From the NCBI GenBank assembly GCA_031771865.1, contig JASISA010000010.1:434001-498000 (forward strand): a DNA stretch of 64,000 bases, given 5' to 3'. Made by a program: the position numbers and the translations under genes. Source of the stretch: Nothophaeocryptopus gaeumannii. Taxonomy: Eukaryota; Ascomycota; Dothideomycetes; Mycosphaerellales; Mycosphaerellaceae. How positions within the stretch are numbered: the stretch's first letter is position 1; each line of letters begins with the position of its first letter. Positions 51,748 through 62,939 of the stretch are shown piece after piece. Under the pieces are notes generated by a model. The model was not told the DNA's origin and did no database searches. It was given only the letters and a program-made list of their open reading frames with translations.

Positions 51748-52567
51748 CTTCTCCCCCTTTGGCGAGGTCATCCAAAACCCAGCAACACATACCTCTTCCG
51801 AACACGACGACAATGGGCTGTGGAGATTGGAACATACGACAGCGAACCAGGGCACAGCGACGAAATGGATCGATGTTACGAGGATGACGAATTGGTATCA
51901 TTTAGCGAGGAGTAGGAAACCGGCGAAGAGTGTGGTAAATATGTTTGTTTGTAAGCCGAGGAAGTTGGAGGAGAGGGAGAGGAGGAGAGTGTTTGGTGTG
52001 AAGGTGCTTGAGAGACATCCGTATACGCCGCAGACATTTATTCCGATGGGCGTTAGTAAGAGTGATGAGAATGCAAGGTATTTGGTGATTGTTGCGCCGA
52101 CGCTGCCTAACAAAGCCAGAGAAGGAGATGAAGGGAGGACGAAGCCGTACCCGACGCCGGAGGAGAACGCCAGGAGGAAGAGGAGTTTGAAGGAGAGATT
52201 ACTTGGCGCGAGACCGAATCCTTTCACAAATGATCATACACCTACGACGACAACACCTGTTGCTTCGTTGAAAATATCGCAGAGACCAAAGGGTCCTGGG
52301 AAGCCTGACCTGAACAATTTGAAGGCATTCATTGTACGAGGCGATCAGGCTGTTACGTATGGGCCTGGAACGTGGCATGCGCCTATGGTCGTACTTGGGG
52401 ACAAGGAGATTGAGTTTGTGGTTGTGCAGTATGCGAATGGTGTTGGAGAGGAGGATTGTCAAGAGGTGGACATACAAGGTCAACGAGGTGGACAGGGGCT
52501 GGCGGTTGATGTTGACGAGTGCGTTGCGGAGGCCAGCGCGCCTGGTATAATGAGAGCGAAGCTGTGA
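51677..52567 (+). CDS. Ureidoglycolate lyase (allantoin catabolism)
   Basis: A 296-residue product. ITPDNFSPFGEVIQNPATH near the N-terminus, then FVCKPRKLE and VKVLERHPYTPQTFIPMG, and AFIVRGDQAVTYGPGTWHAP in the C-terminal half hold the cupin-like metal-site region of the family. The enzyme converts ureidoglycolate to glyoxylate and urea, the last step of purine use as nitrogen source. A low-complexity charged insertion of about 70 residues (rich in Lys, Arg, Thr, Pro) separates the halves and makes the protein longer than bacterial forms. The start is uncertain because of the overlapping upstream frame. Head-to-head with the Eco1-like gene. Confidence 0.85.
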   Translation: MAAREPITSLNRIIPACASITPDNFSPFGEVIQNPATHTSSEHDDNGLWRLEHTTANQGTATKWIDVTRMTNWYHLARSRKPAKSVVNMFVCKPRKLEERERRRVFGVKVLERHPYTPQTFIPMGVSKSDENARYLVIVAPTLPNKAREGDEGRTKPYPTPEENARRKRSLKERLLGARPNPFTNDHTPTTTTPVASLKISQRPKGPGKPDLNNLKAFIVRGDQAVTYGPGTWHAPMVVLGDKEIEFVVVQYANGVGEEDCQEVDIQGQRGGQGLAVDVDECVAEASAPGIMRAKL

Positions 52568-52698
52568 GCGATTGATGAGGTATGATTGAAAAGAATGTAT
52601 GGTTGTGAGCATAACTTTTCCGCCTATCCTGAGTACTCAATGTAAGTCGCAGCCCGTGGTCACCGATTGTAAGAAAGTCCCGCCGCACCCTCATCTCA

Positions 52699-53187
52699 TC
52701 AGGTCGGTCCTCTGAAAGTCTCGGACAGCCTCACTGCTTGGGTGAGAATCGGCAGTACGGTAAGGAGATCTCTCTTAATCCGGACTTCGAGGATGTTGAC
52801 CGAGCGGCGATGGCGGAGTGATTTGTTGCCGGTGACTGCGTTTCAGGCCTGGAGACATAATGGTTCTCTGAGGACGAACGAGTTGGCGCCGTAGGCAATT
52901 GGCATGGCTACTTGATTGACGAGGTTGCATGTTCGCAGGAGGCTGATCGTGATAGGGCTGAACCCAGCTTTGAAGATGTCGGAAATGTCGACGGAGTGGG
53001 GTTTCTTGATTTGAACTGCTATCGTCTCGGCGTTCTGATCGAAAACCTGAGTCAGACGGATAGAGTGTTCGTTGACGAGGGCTAGGCGATAGATCCGGTT
53101 GCGAAGCTCAGCTGGTAGGTCGTTGAAGCCAGCGTAGCTCGTCGTATTCGTGGGACATGTTGTTGGCAATGGCGATGACGACTGCAT
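52699..53187 (-). pseudogene. F-box-like (2EXR-type) gene with in-frame stop
   Basis: The frame opens MQSSSPLPTTCPTN and reads FNDLPAELRNRIYRLALV and LLRTCNLVNQVAMPIAYGAN, then meets TGA at 52845-52843 after 114 residues. Continuing in the same frame past the stop to another at 52701-52699, the sequence (SLRHRRSVNILEVRI, LLTVLPILTQA) still matches the third block of the intact relatives (SIRHVRCI...). So a point change probably truncated the gene. An intron around the stop, or a functional short form, is less likely. Confidence 0.6.
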
Positions 53188-53205
53188 CGTGGGCTTCTTG
53201 AAGCT

Positions 53206-53484
53206 CTATATCCTGCTGATTGGCCCGGGCGTTTCCGTTTTGAGTACGAGAAACCACGATGGGTTGAAGTAGACATGAGCTCGTGCAATGTTCGTACCGG
53301 TGTGATACGCCAGTCTCTCTGCAGCCATGAGGTACCTCAGATCCAAGTTGTCTTGGCCTTGAGTCTGGAAACGGCGGTTTGCTCCCATGAACGTGTCGAG
53401 TGAGACACCGGTGTACTGTTTGATCCGCTGAATGAGTTGACGGCGTTTACGCTCCGTCCCCGCGGAAGCTGTGCGCTGAGACAT
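53206..53484 (-). CDS. Possible small protein, unidentified
   Basis: A 92-residue product from MSQRTASAGTERKRRQLIQR, continuing with FMGANRRFQTQGQDNLDLRY and MAAERLAYHTGTN. The frame is open to 53652. It has charged, helical, protein-like composition but no recognised family, signal or intron. It lies directly upstream of the broken F-box-like gene on the same strand. Confidence 0.3.
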   Translation of the reverse strand: MSQRTASAGTERKRRQLIQRIKQYTGVSLDTFMGANRRFQTQGQDNLDLRYLMAAERLAYHTGTNIARAHVYFNPSWFLVLKTETPGPISRI

Positions 53485-54000
53485 TGGAGGATTTTCCCGG
53501 TGCGCATGGTCGTCGATAGATTGGTGGTAGATGAATTGATGGTGTGCTCGAAGTACTCTTGCTGAAGCTTTTCCGATTTGTACAAGTGGTGTTTTGTACG
53601 TATCGAATGACAAACGCTTCCAGAGGGAAGCAGCGCCAAGCTCATTTTGCATCCTGGGAGAGCGGGCTACTGCCGCGTGTCGAGTGTTGCCGTAAATGCT
53701 CTGCCTCTAGTCAGTAGCTTTGTTGCCTCTTACTGCTCGTGAGCCAGTGAAGTCGAGCGATCTGGCAGGCCCATTGGCTATGAGACAAGCGGTCTTCGCG
53801 GCTGTAGTGAATCAGGAGCATTGTGCAGCCACCTTCAATTGCACTGTGACATCTTAAGGCCTGCACAGACAGATTGGAGCCTGTGCTTTAGGCCATTGAA
53901 TAGCGGTGAAGCTTGGGGCTTCAGATCGTGAACATAATGGATTCTGTTTTGTAAGTTTATATGTACAAGTCCCGATGTAACACCTTTCCGCGTATTGCAT
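53485..54000. other. Intergenic, nothing recognised
   Basis: Flank between the small candidate gene and the 3' end of the complex I subunit gene. Confidence 0.4.
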
Positions 54001-54837
54001 CTACGATGGGACTGTAGGGGACTGCACTGGCACGTCGATGCCATATCGCTCTTTGATGCGTTCTGCTCTCCGCTCGGCGTACCCTGGTCCGTAAACACCT
54101 AGGGCAAAGTCAGTATTGATTTCTCACTCCCACTCCACTACCCACCCTGATCGCATAGTGCATGCTGTACTCACCTCTTCCCTCACCCAGCTCGCTGATA
54201 GTCTCATCAATCGGCCGCCTCCTGTTCTTGCGTAGGTATTCTTTCCGGCTGACCTCGTCAACCTCTGGGTCTAATCGGGCTCCTGTGAGCTTGCCGCCGG
54301 TATAGTTGAAGGCAGAGAGGACAATTGCGAGTGCTGAGCCGTAGCCCAAAACAGCGGCAGGTGATCGTGCTGGAATCTCATATCAGTCTCCGCGTCCTCT
54401 CGGTTGTCTTTGGCGTCTGTCCATACCTCGCAGACCAATCATACTACCCGCAAAGAAACCTCCGATCGCGTTGTTGTATGTATCATTTCTTTGTCTCAGG
54501 TTCGCCGATGCGCATTTTGTGAATTCGTATGCTCCTCCGCAGGCGGCTGTACACCAAACGCATCAGCATATCCCCTCTCCAAACATCATCCCAACCCAAG
54601 TGCTCATCCTCTCCTACCGAATGTGCCAATGGTGCCTCCCGTCCGCGTTATAAACCCGAACGCGCCAATGTTCTGCTTGGTGAGGGTATTTTGAATGGCA
54701 GAGTAGAAAGCTCCTGCACTGCCGGTGACAATCGTAGCTTTGATGGAAGAACCCACGGCGTCCTTCGGGTGGTAATTGTCGGTCGCTTCGGCGCCCTCGA
54801 GGGCCTGGGCGGTCGCTTGGGCGGCTGCTTCGGCCAT
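54001..54837 (-). CDS. Complex I accessory subunit, NDUFA11/NUO21.3-like (Tim17-fold)
   Basis: Four exons, 54837-54618, 54546-54427, 54369-54175 and 54098-54001, all joined in phase 1, give 210 residues. The introns have AG acceptors and donors GTAGGA, GTATGG and GTGAGT. Sequence: YHPKDAVGSSIKATIVTGSA, GAFGFITRTGGTIGTFAACG, then AIGGFFAGSMIGLRARSPAA and VLGYGSALAIVLSAFNYTGG. These Gly-rich membrane helices are the Tim17/Tim22/NDUFA11 fold. The soluble C-terminus ends ERYGIDVPVQSPTVPS. Best match in plan is the fungal 21.3-kDa NADH:ubiquinone oxidoreductase subunit of the mitochondrial inner membrane. Head-to-head with the Sys1-like gene, 340 bases apart. Confidence 0.85.
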
Positions 54838-55177
54838 GATTTCGAGGGAGGCTTCACCGGGAAGATTGAAAGTAACGGAGAGGGGAGTCGGAACGGTGGT
54901 GGTGTGGCAGGAGGTGGTAGAGGTGGAGGTTGTCGCGGTCCAGTGAGGTCCTTTGCTGCCACGGCCATTGGCTCGGAGTTCGGCAGCAGTTGAGCCGCAT
55001 GGCAGGAGCTCGACGGTTCGGACTAAGGCATCAAAGGCGGCAACAGAACAGCTTTACTTTCACAGTACACGCGTTCGATTACCTTTCACTTCGTATGAGC
55101 CCGCAACAATGATTTATCGACAGTACATGAAACCGTAGCTTCCGTAGCTTCTACTTTGTAATAATAATCTCTCCGCT

Positions 55178-55861
55178 ATGCCCACCCTCCGTCGTCGACG
55201 ACCTCCCCGACCTGGAGCACTCGCCGACCTAGCTCCTTTACGCATCCTCACCCAGATCGCGGTTCTACAACTCAGCTATTATGGAGTCGCAATCGTCCTG
55301 ATCGTCTTCACGAGCTTCGTCGCGGGCCAACATCCGAATCCGGGGCTGATGTTCGACTGGCGCAATGTGCGAGGAGACGTAACGACGGGCTGGACGCTGG
55401 GTCTTTGCTGGATGTTGGATAGTTTGGTCACGTATGTTTCGACTATGGAAGCAAAGACGTTGCGCATGGATGCTGATGTGATGTACAGAGTGATACCCAT
55501 TTTACTGCTTATTGCGAGGAGCAAACTGGTCCCGGACTTTGCGCTTACGATCCATTTTATCAATCTCATCATCACCTCCCTCTATACGCGCTCGATACCT
55601 TCTACTGTCGCCTGGTGGATTCTGCAAATACTATCTGCGTCTCTCATGATCTCGCTCGGCATGTGGGCTTGCCAATGGCGTGAGCTGAGGCCCATGGTTT
55701 TCGGAGGGAAGCCAAAGGAGCCGGCCGCTGCTGAGAATGGACACGCACCAGGACCAGAAGATGGAGCAGGGTTTGAGATGGGCAGTGGAAGAGGAGGCCT
55801 TGGTAGAGATGGCGCAGGCACATACGAAATGGTTGGCATGGCGCCTCGAGAAGCCAGTTGA
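55178..55861 (+). CDS. Sys1-like Golgi membrane protein
   Basis: Two exons, 55178-55431 and 55489-55861, give 208 residues. RRRRPPRPGALADLAPLRIL at the start, helices around LQLSYYGVAIVLIVFTSFVA, WTLGLCWMLDSLVTVIPILL across the splice, ARSKLVPDFALTIHFINLII, and a last helix near WWILQILSASLMISLGMW. Sys1 recruits the Arl3-type GTPase to the late Golgi. The 57-nt intron (donor GTATGT, branch GCTGAT, acceptor TACAG) is a multiple of three without a stop, so unspliced RNA would add 19 residues inside a membrane helix region. The tail is Gly/Pro-rich. Confidence 0.88.
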   Translation: MPTLRRRRPPRPGALADLAPLRILTQIAVLQLSYYGVAIVLIVFTSFVAGQHPNPGLMFDWRNVRGDVTTGWTLGLCWMLDSLVTYVSTMEAKTLRMDADVMYRVIPILLLIARSKLVPDFALTIHFINLIITSLYTRSIPSTVAWWILQILSASLMISLGMWACQWRELRPMVFGGKPKEPAAAENGHAPGPEDGAGFEMGSGRGGLGRDGAGTYEMVGMAPREAS

Positions 55862-56022
55862 AGTAGCAGAGCTTCAGGATGGAATTAAGAATTACGAGAT
55901 CCAAACATTGCCATACCAGGTCGGAGTCGCTCAGAACGCTGGACAAGATCCAACACTAGACATGCGTTCTCAAACATCCACGATTGTTACCTGGACACCA
56001 TCGACCTCACACACCCATCGCA

Positions 56023-56672
56023 CTACGACCGGCACTCATAGCTCTCGACCTCCTTCTCGCCCAGCCAGAACCTCCCGCGCTTCTCATCCGCGAATCGCAC
56101 GAGCCCGTCGCCCTTCGAGAACGACACTTTCCATTTCTCCGGGATACCCTTAGCTCTCCTTTTCGTCCTGTTCGCCGCTGTCCAGATCTCGCATTGGATG
56201 CGATTGAGCTGTTCCGGAGCAGCAAGAGAAGGCGTGGTGTTGATGAGGGTTGTTATACGTGCGGTCATGGGATGAAGAGGAAGGAGGGGAGAGTCGCCTG
56301 GACAGACACAACGCGATTAGCGGAGGCAATTCGGAGAGGTCAAGGGAGCATACGAGTATACACTTTCTTCCCCAAAGGCAGCCAGAAATGGACGACCTCC
56401 TCATCCTCTGCTGCTGTCGTGAAGAGGACACCGATCGAATTCTCTGCCGCGTCGAAGTACTCGTGACTCTTTTGCTCGGGTGGGAAGACCTGTACGGGCG
56501 TCTTGTGGTCTGCTGGTAGGGCGAAGGGCTCTCGAGCTTGTCCCGATGACCCTGGTCGGATGCCACGGTATGCTTCCAATATGCTCGGCCGGAGAGGGCG
56601 GGGAACCGGAAACACAGGTCGAGAGGTTGTGAGGGTCAGAAGTGTCGTCAAGAGGATGAAGAGGGGTTGCAT
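56023..56672 (-). CDS. Small secreted protein, unidentified
   Basis: Two exons, 56672-56354 and 56297-56023, with a 56-nt intron (donor GTATGC, branch GCTAATC, acceptor TCCAG), give 197 residues. Signal peptide MQPLFILLTTLLTLTTS, then a Pro/Arg-rich stretch. The mature part includes IGVLFTTAAEDEEVVHFWLP and, after the splice, AAPEQLNRIQCEIWTAAN and RGRFWLGEKEVESYECRS. Only two cysteines, placed to form one disulfide near the C-terminus. No family recognised; size and secretion make it effector-like, but that is inference. Confidence 0.65.
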
Positions 56673-57569
56673 CTTCAACGAGGAGACAATCCGAATACCT
56701 CGTGGTGTGGATGCCTGGATCGGATATTCGAATCTAAGATCTTGATGAGATCCAAGGATGATCTGAGGAAGTAATAATTCGCTCAAGCTGTGTCTCAACA
56801 GCGAGTATCCAACGTGACTGGCGACAATGTGGAGGAGTATGCGTCAAAATCGATTAAAGTCCAGATATCGAAGTCAGCAGGAGGATGTGCACGAGGGTAG
56901 CGGTGTAGACGAGAATCTCGTGAGGATGCGACATTGAAGCTGCTACATTTGCACAGACTGTAGTTGCAAATGCGAACACAGTGTCCCGTGGCAAAGAGGA
57001 TGCGGACCTCGAGAGGATGTCGCATTCCAGAACTGGCACTTGCGGCATTAGGTTCGCGAAAGTAGCGCGAACAGGTGTATTGGAATGCTAGCACTTGGTA
57101 GTCGCAATGCTGAGCCTCCCGTACAACCAGGCAATACGTCAGATGCCTCCTACCAAGACTCTCAAGCATCTTTCTTGTGGGATGTGACTGCCACGTCAGT
57201 ATAGCAACCTCAATTCAGTCCGACTTCACCTGTCAAATCCTTCACGCAGCAGGACACAGCTACCTCCGTGTTTGCTTAAATCGAGAACATCAACACACTT
57301 GAGCATGATCATGACGAATCCTCATCTCAATCAAGCCGTAGCATCGTTGTAGTGGCTTCATTCGCGGAACACGCCACTTGCACCACGCCTCCTGTCCTCT
57401 ATCCTTCTTGATGATCCCGTTCCATCTCCTAACATATTCGTGAATCGTAAAAAATATCTCACTGTGCGCTGCCTGGCCTGTCACTCAGCGCTTGCTCATC
57501 AATAGTCGCATCAAGATAGCAACATCCATATCCCATCTCCAAGCCCCCATCGCACTAACCCAAGCCTTA
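56673..57569. other. Intergenic, nothing recognised
   Basis: About 900 bases. Short frames here (for example 57290-57484 minus) show no protein character. It contains the promoter of the secreted-protein gene and the 3' flank of the AAA ATPase gene. Confidence 0.4.
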
Positions 57570-60237
57570 CTATCCTCCGCGTTCACCAAACTCCCTAGAC
57601 CAATCCTCGAATTCCTTCAATCCCTGCTTACTTACACTCGGTCTGATATTCTGCAGACTCGCCTGAAAGTCTTGCATTCCAATTGGTCTGATCTCGTCAG
57701 GGCTCATATGCAATAGCTTCTCACCCAGACTCCTTAATGGACCCATGGCAGCATCTTTCGCCAGGGCAGTGATGTCGGAGCCGGAGAAGCCGTCTGTTAG
57801 AGCGACCAATTGGGAGAGTTCGCGATCCTTCATAGAGTGGTTCTGAGCTGCGAGGAGGGTGCGGAGCTGTTTCTCTCGGACCCAATCTTCGGGAAGAGGA
57901 ATGTATTGACGTCGTACGAAACGTCGACGCGCTGCTTCGTCGATGGCCCAGGGAAGATTCGTAGCTGCCAGGACAAGAACGCGAGTAGCATCTCCCTCCC
58001 CAGAGTCTCGACCGGCAGCAGCCTTTTGCAAATCGCTCCACTGAATCAAGAATTCGGTCTTGATTCTCCTCGTGGCTTCGTGTTCCGAGCTTCCACCTCT
58101 GGATCCAAGCAGAGAGTCGATCTCGTCCACGAAGATGATGCTTGGAGCCAGCTCTTTTGCAAGGGTAAAGAGGGCTCGGACCAGCTTCTCGCTCTCTCCG
58201 AGGTATTTGCTGGTCAGGCTACTAGCCGAAATGGCAAAGAAAATACTCTTGCTCTCCGTTGCTACGGCCCTAGCGAGCATCGTTTTCCCGGTTCCTGGTG
58301 GTCCAAAGAGAAGCATGCCACGGGCGGGTTGTCGCAGGCCCATGAAGAGGTCTGGTCGGAGGAATGGATACACGACTGTCTCCTTCAGAGCCGATTTCGC
58401 GATTTCCAGCCCAGCTACATCATCCCAATGCACTTCATCACCCTGGATGACAATTTCGTTGAATATCTGCTTCGCAGACCACTCGTCCACTCCTTTTGGT
58501 AGCTTCTTCATGATCTGCTTGACTCGGTTGTCGAACTGATCTTTCTCACTTGGCGTGTCGGGCCATTCTGAATCGCTGGCATCGTCGGTCGTGGGGGGAG
58601 TGATTGCTCTTGCTGGCACTGGCTTTCCTTGGATCTTCTTCTTGGTGGTCTGTTTCCGTGGGTCAAGATCGGGGCTGCTACTCAGAAAATCGCCTGAACT
58701 CGACTGAGGGTCCGCTCGTGTCCGTGGATTTTGCTGAGCTTGCATGTTATCAAGCTTTTGTCGTTCGGCTATGGCGCTAACAACACCAGCGGCTCTACCA
58801 ACAGGTCTGCGCGGAATTCCCCCGGGATTTTGACTCGCGTGTATGATTCTCCCAGCTTTCGTCTTGCTAGGTCCATCTGGATCGGAAGTCGTTCGATCTG
58901 CAGGCTTACTAGATACCGGAGGAGCAACTTTCTTCAGCTTCGCCGCCTGCTGAGTGAAATCTTGATGGTAGGAAATGGACGTTGGGGGTATTTGAGACAG
59001 GCTGGTCGGTTGCGGTTTCGAAGGCTGTGCAGCTGGCGTCGGTGCAGGAGAGCTGACTTTATGCGGCGGAGGTGGAGGAGGCGGTTTCGTTGTTTCGACA
59101 GAATCGTCGCTATGGCTGAAAACTTGCTGCGCGTACGGGTTCACGACGGGATAGTCCGGATAAGGAGGTGGTCCATAGCCTTGTCCTAGTCCGCCATTCT
59201 CCAAGAAGCTCATGCTGTTGCGTTGCGGCTGTCTGTAGTCTGATGGGCTGGGTGGGCGCACGAAGTTGTTATCAGAACCTCTCCTGACATCCTGCTGTGA
59301 CGAGTTGTTTCGAACTAATTGCCGCGTCAATGGATCCCAGGACATGGACGGCGTTACTGAGGAGCCGGAGTCTGTGCGCAAATTCGGCGCAGGCGCTCCT
59401 GACCACACTTGAGCGGCTGCTTTTGCTGCCGCAGGTTGAGGTCGGCTCCGCAGACTTGTCACCATTTTCCCAGACGACTTTCCCTCCTTCGGATTCGCCC
59501 GGAGTGTCTTCAACATTCCACCACCTTTCTTCTCTGGACTCGGTGTTCTCGCTCTTTGACCATTGTCACCAGGCATTGGCGGAGCGAGGTGAGGTGTTGG
59601 ACTTGCGTTGGCTTGCAGACTCTTGGTCCGCGGTGTCTCCTCCCCAGAACTACTCTTCTTGCTAACGTACGAGGGTCGCGGAGGTTGTGGCGGCGGTCTT
59701 CGCTCGATCTTCGGCTGCGGTCGTGGTATGTCTGCGTATGTCGCTTGAGGCACGGTGTTGTCTCCTAGCCAAGCAGTGCTTTGACCACTTGAGTTGGAAG
59801 AAGTTGGCCGTATTGAAACCAAGGACTCGCGGCTCTTGGTCAGGACATTGATGCCTCCATTCGCAGCAGCGGCTTCCTTGGCCTCCTTCTCTGCCTCTTG
59901 CCTACTCTTCTTAAGAGCTTTCAACAAGTCTACACGCTCCTTGCATTGCATCTCCATGGCCTTCAGCGAATCGGCCAGGGCCTTCTCCGTCTCGCTACGG
60001 GGTGCATAGTTGGAGGGAACCTTGTAGGCATTGTGATAGTAAATCTGGTCGAGCGCATTTCGCCAGGCGCGCAGAGCTTCGGCTTCATTATTCTTGCGTA
60101 CAATCAGCTGATGTACCGCCTTGACTAACGTAAGGCTTAGTCCATACCTGACCCTCAAAGTAGATGGCCGTAGAGCATATCAGGTAGCATTCATCGTACG
60201 TCTTTTGCATCGAAGACGCCTGCGTCTTCCGCATCAT
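57570..60237 (-). CDS. Spastin/fidgetin-type AAA ATPase with MIT-like N-terminus
   Basis: Two exons, 60237-60148 and 60092-57570, give 870 residues. The 55-nt intron uses donor GTATGG, branch GCTGAT and acceptor GCAAG; this choice joins YFEGQ to NNEAEALRAWRNALDQIYYH, a clean MIT-like hairpin. A long disordered Pro/Ser-rich middle follows. The AAA domain has LFGPPGTGKTMLARAVATES (Walker A), SIIFVDEIDSLLGSRGG (Walker B), NLPWAIDEAARRRFVRRQYI (arginine fingers), then a Vps4-type C-terminus. Similar to yeast Sap1/Yta6 and animal microtubule-severing enzymes. Start at MMRKTQ chosen to fit the MIT domain. Confidence 0.9.
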
Positions 60238-60547
60238 CGTGTTTGTGTGTTCGCGGTGGTAGAAAGAGGGTTGCCATCCAAAGAACAAGACGCTCAATGT
60301 CCTCCTCGTCGCATGTCCTTCAAGTGGTTGGCAGGCTGTGTGGTCGTGGAATTCCAGCGCCCAAAGGCGATGACGCAGGGCTGTGGCTGACAGACCCCAG
60401 TCAACTCTGTTCCGCGGCACGAAACGCCTCGCGCCTTCCTCCAAGCCTTCAATTCGTTTGGGCTTCCATTGCGGTAGTCAACATCAATATCAGCATCAGC
60501 CTCAAGGGGATTGTTGAAGGCTGCCGGCGTGGTGAAAGTCGCGGGCG
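60238..60547. promoter_or_regulatory. Bidirectional promoter between AAA ATPase and mitochondrial AsnRS
   Basis: 310 bases between the two divergent start codons. No specific motif asserted. Confidence 0.45.
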
Positions 60548-62141
60548 ATGCGAGCCTGGCGATGCATCCCATCACGCGCCATCCGACCATGTGAGACATC
60601 AAGGCAACGCTCCATCTATACGTCTCGTGCTGTCCTTGAAAAGCGTTCTGTATCTCAGCTGCTCGAGCAGGACGGCCCAGAAGATGGTGTTGAGGTGAAG
60701 GGGTGGATACGATCTGTGAGGAAGCAGAAGCGGGTGGCTTTCGCTCATGTTGGCGACGGCTCGACCATTGAACCTTTGCAGGCTATCTTGAAGCCAGAGC
60801 AAGCCGCAGGGTAAGGACATACTTGCCTCGGAACGAGCTTCGCACTGATATGCATCAAGGCTCTCGTACGGCGCTGCGGTACGACTGAAAGGCTCATGGG
60901 AGGTCTCACCCGGGGGCAAGCAGAAGAATGAACTTCAAGTCGCATCCACGGAGCTCTTGGGCGAGAACGACGCAGAGAACAGTCCTGTCCAGCCTAAATA
61001 TCAGACTACGGAGTACCTACGAACCATTCCACATCTACGACCTCGAATCCCCGCCAATACGTTGCTGCTGCGGCTCCGGTCTCAGGTCATCTCGTCTGTC
61101 ACCAGATTCTTCAATGATGAGCAATTTGTGCAGACACATACTCCAATCATCACGTCATCCGACTGCGAAGGCGCTGGCGAGGTCTTCACGGTATCCTCAA
61201 ACGCATCGAAGAACTCCGACCAAAAGACGAAGCCCGAAAGCGAAGCACAAGGCGAACACTTCTTCAGGACCCCAAAGTATCTAACTGTCTCTGCTCAATT
61301 GCATCTGGAAGCGCTGGCGCAAGCTGTTGGCAAAGTCTGGACGCTGTCTCCTACATTCCGGGCCGAGCAAAGTGATACTCCTCGCCATCTGAGCGAATTC
61401 CACATGCTCGAGGGAGAGCTGTGTTTCGTCGATGACATGGCGGAAGTGATGGATCTGGTAGAGCGAATGCTGCGTGCCGTCGCATCGGATCTGCAATCCT
61501 CGCCATTAGGTCGCGAGCTGATCGAGTCCAGATCCAGTAAGCAGAGTGATGCGCAAGTCGAGGCAGATGCTGCGAAAGATGCGGTCATACTACACAGACG
61601 CTGGAACGGCATGATATCCAATAATTGGCCCCGCATCACCTACCGTGAAGCCATCAAGAGGCTTCAGAAGGCAGCTTCGGATGGGAAGGTTAGCTTCGAC
61701 TTCAACCCATCACATGAAGACGGCCTTCAGTCGAAGCATGAACGGTACATCGCCGAAACAGTCGGCCAAGGCAAGCCCGTTTTTGTTACCGACTATCCTG
61801 CAGACCAAAAGCCATTCTACATGTCACCATCAACCGCAACAGCCAACAGCTCCGGCACGTCCGAGACGGTTGCGTGTTTCGATCTGCTCGTGCCAGATCT
61901 GTGCGAACTTGTGGGCGGATCCATGCGTGAGTTCCGATCAAAGGAACTTCAAGCATCTATGGAAAAGAAAGGCGTTGCGGGAAACAATCTTGAATGGTAT
62001 CAGGATCTCAGAAAGTACGGGAGTGTGTCGCATGGCGGATTTGGCTTGGGCTTCGACCGGCTGCTATGCTACCTCAGTGGAGTGGGCAGTATTCGCGATA
62101 TCGTTGCTTTTCCGCGGTGGTATGCGCGGTGTGACTGCTGA
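60548..62141 (+). CDS. Asparaginyl-tRNA synthetase, probably mitochondrial
   Basis: Two exons, 60548-60810 and 60860-62141, with a 49-nt intron (donor GTAAGG, CTGAT branch, CAAG acceptor), give 514 residues. An Arg/Ser-rich presequence (MRAWRCIPSRAIRPCETSRQ) precedes the OB-fold anticodon-binding domain (VEVKGWIRSVRKQKRVAFAH). Class II catalytic domain: TPIITSSDCEGAGEVF (motif 1 region), FRTPKYLTVSAQLHLEAL, and SPTFRAEQSDTPRHLSEFHM (motif 2). GGFGLGFDRLLCYLSGV is motif 3. The short N-terminus without the cytosolic-type extension also favours the organellar enzyme. Confidence 0.92.
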
Positions 62142-62939
62142 GAACAAGACGCAGTCCGCAGATATACACCCCTTACAGTCTGTATATACAGCGTATCACT
62201 CACAAAGCTGAACACTGCCGCTCTTGCGACAAACACGCAGGCATCAGCGCGGTGATTAAATTTTTACGAGATGAGGTCAAGGAACCCGAGTGGCAGCCAA
62301 GAAGTGCACAGCGAGTAAGGTGCATGGAGGAGCCGTAGGGCAAAAGGTGCCTGCCGGTTCTGGAATAAATCAAGCGACTTCGGACGCTCTAGTGTCGTCT
62401 GAGCAAGCAGGGGGGCTGGACGAGCTGTCGCTCCGAGACGCGTGTGATGAGATGACATCTCCGTTGCGATCGATTCTCCGTGTGCAGAGACGTGTCATGC
62501 GAAGACGAAGAAACCGGCAGTGTTGGAGGTGTTGATAATGGAGGGATCGACAAAGGTAATAGAGAGGTACTTTCTCCTCGGCATTGATCGATTTCAGACT
62601 AGAGGCTTGCATTTGAGAAAGGTGATGTCTTGTGCACGCATAGATTCATAGCACGGATCACAGCGAATGAATAGAGTTGCCGCGGAACCTTTTGGCTGCA
62701 GAAAGTCACCACTCCTCTCGAATTCTAGAGTCTTCCTCCTCAAGACACCTGCATCTTTTGATCACTACATCCCGCCTTTGTCTATTGTACACCCTACTTT
62801 CATACCGGAGTTGCTGGCTGCATTGTTGGACAAGACGACACAGGCGTTCGGAATTCCCGCGGACAAGACCCCAGCGACCCGATATCTGATCTTTTGATTG
62901 CGCGACGCATCCACCAGCCAGCCCTTTCACACATTACGC
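62142..62939. other. Intergenic, nothing recognised
   Basis: About 800 bases between AsnRS and the mitoferrin gene. No coding frame or repeat recognised. Confidence 0.4.

Noticed and set aside
60093..60147. 28-nt intron (GTATGG...TCAAG) in the AAA ATPase gene
   Set aside because: Too short for fungal splicing; the 55-nt version ending GCAAG has a proper CTGAT branch and a better MIT-domain junction.
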